Assembly: GCA_001824645.1 (NCBI GenBank)
Contig: MHYD01000070.1
Location: 13,344 to 19,149, forward strand
DNA length: 5,806 nt
Direction of reading: 5' to 3'
From: Planctomycetes bacterium RBG_13_46_10
Lineage (GTDB): Bacteria > Planctomycetota > Phycisphaerae > Sedimentisphaerales > Anaerobacaceae
The notes under the pieces were generated by a model, which saw only the letters and a program-made list of their open reading frames with translations, made no database searches and was not told where the DNA came from. Position 1 is the first letter of the stretch; the number at the start of each line of letters is the position of its first letter. The position numbers and the translations under genes are program-made. Below are positions 5,320 to 5,806 of this stretch, in pieces.

Positions 5320-5806
5320 TTATACCTCGCTTTCATCTTTTTTCTGTTCTGCAGCCACTTTACATTTCTGTCGGCGTGACATTATTCCACAAATAAGCGC
5401 CATTATCGGTATCGCGATTATACTAATCAGTGTTAATCTGCTCCAGCCTAACTTTAAGTTTTGATACAGATTCACCGCGATTAAAGCAGCCATCGCTGCC
5501 GATATAACCAAACAAAATCCGCAATTGCAACTCAATGAAACCGGAACTTGTGCCAGCTTAAACATTCCTCTCTCAGCCAAAGCTATGATGGCTGGCAGTA
5601 CCAGCAAAGTAACCGCACCTGATAAAGCCATTATTGCGCACAGGAATATGCCAACCGTTTTATACGGTATCAAAGGCGCTGCTAAAAGAGGCAAAAATCC
5701 TATTGCTATAACCAGAACGTTTCTGCTTATCGCCCGCGCCGGCTCGCCAAACATTACAGCGGAGCTGTCTTTCCATGAATTAGTTTCTGCGTAACTGACC
5801 CGTGAG
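5320..5806 (-). CDS. RND/MMPL-family exporter, C-terminal part (runs off right edge)
   Basis: The frame is open from the right edge to TAA at 5320-5322, giving 161 complete codons. An ATG at 5752-5754 is internal: the frame continues upstream and the protein there already reads like the middle of a transporter. Visible are a GEPARAISRNVLVIAIGF segment (about residues 20-37) and two transmembrane helices ending in LLVLPAIIALAERG. This is the usual end of the second membrane half of MMPL/RND proton-driven exporters. Beyond that normal end lies an extension with a CNCGFC cluster (about 93-98), two more hydrophobic helices (about 98-115 and 123-143) and a charged tail (SRRQKCKVAAEQKKDESEV). The family exports lipids, hopanoids, sterols or hydrophobic compounds from the inner membrane. 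The TAA is one base before the LolA-like start, so the genes are coupled. Most of the protein, including the proton-relay residues, is outside the window. Confidence 0.85.
   Translation of the reverse strand, partial: SRVSYAETNSWKDSSAVMFGEPARAISRNVLVIAIGFLPLLAAPLIPYKTVGIFLCAIMALSGAVTLLVLPAIIALAERGMFKLAQVPVSLSCNCGFCLVISAAMAALIAVNLYQNLKLGWSRLTLISIIAIPIMALICGIMSRRQKCKVAAEQKKDESEV
5324..5328 (-). promoter_or_regulatory. Ribosome-binding site deciding the LolA-like start
   Basis: On the minus strand GAGGT (complement of 5324-5328) lies 5 bases before the ATG at 5316-5318 and inside the last codons of the exporter gene. It supports this ATG over the in-frame one six codons upstream, and gives a stop-start junction of TAA-A-ATG suited to reinitiation by the same ribosomes. 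Confidence 0.7.

Noticed and set aside
3998..5464. Several plus-strand open frames of 100-190 codons opposite the barrel, LolA-like and exporter genes
   Set aside because: They lie antisense to genes with clear family motifs and coupled starts, and show no recognisable domains. They are complementary-strand artefacts of the real genes.

Overview
The window looks like chromosomal DNA from a Gram-negative (diderm), probably anaerobic bacterium. Outer-membrane genes and a meso-diaminopimelate-type MurE show a two-membrane envelope with peptidoglycan. A stand-alone corrinoid protein suggests methyl-transfer or one-carbon metabolism. Together with the Gly-rich 'FDLGKW' membrane protein at the left edge, the gene mix is most reminiscent of Planctomycetota (Phycisphaerae-like lineages). 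That placement is an inference from protein style, not a proven assignment.

Layout, left to right. At 1-296 (minus) is the N-terminal part of a multi-pass membrane protein that runs off the left edge. It is preceded by a 94-residue two-helix membrane protein (367-651, minus), probably in the same transcription unit. The spacer 652-881 holds a weak promoter candidate and a pair of overlapping palindromes. At 882-1508 (minus) is a complete methyltransferase-type corrinoid protein. The spacer 1509-1744 separates it from the divergent murE (1745-3220, plus) and carries promoter-like signals for both. murE meets the next gene tail to tail, with the two stop codons overlapping by 4 bases.

From 3217 to the right edge lies a tightly packed minus-strand operon, transcribed from beyond the window: the C-terminal part of an RND/MMPL-type exporter (5320-5806), a periplasmic outer membrane lipoprotein-sorting (LolA-like) protein (4503-5318) and an outer-membrane beta-barrel protein (3217-4506). 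Spacings are 1 base and an ATGA overlap, so translation is probably coupled. The three products would span inner membrane, periplasm and outer membrane and plausibly form one trans-envelope pathway for a lipid or other hydrophobic cargo; the substrate cannot be read from the sequence.

The most unusual DNA-level feature is in murE. Two unrelated heptanucleotide tandem repeats, each of exactly four full copies, lie inside this presumably essential reading frame, and a two-copy heptamer repeat lies just upstream of its start. Four copies equal one ancestral copy plus 21 bases, so each array can be read as an in-frame 7-residue expansion, while any single-unit change would shift the frame. No tRNA, rRNA, CRISPR array, transposase or phage gene was seen.
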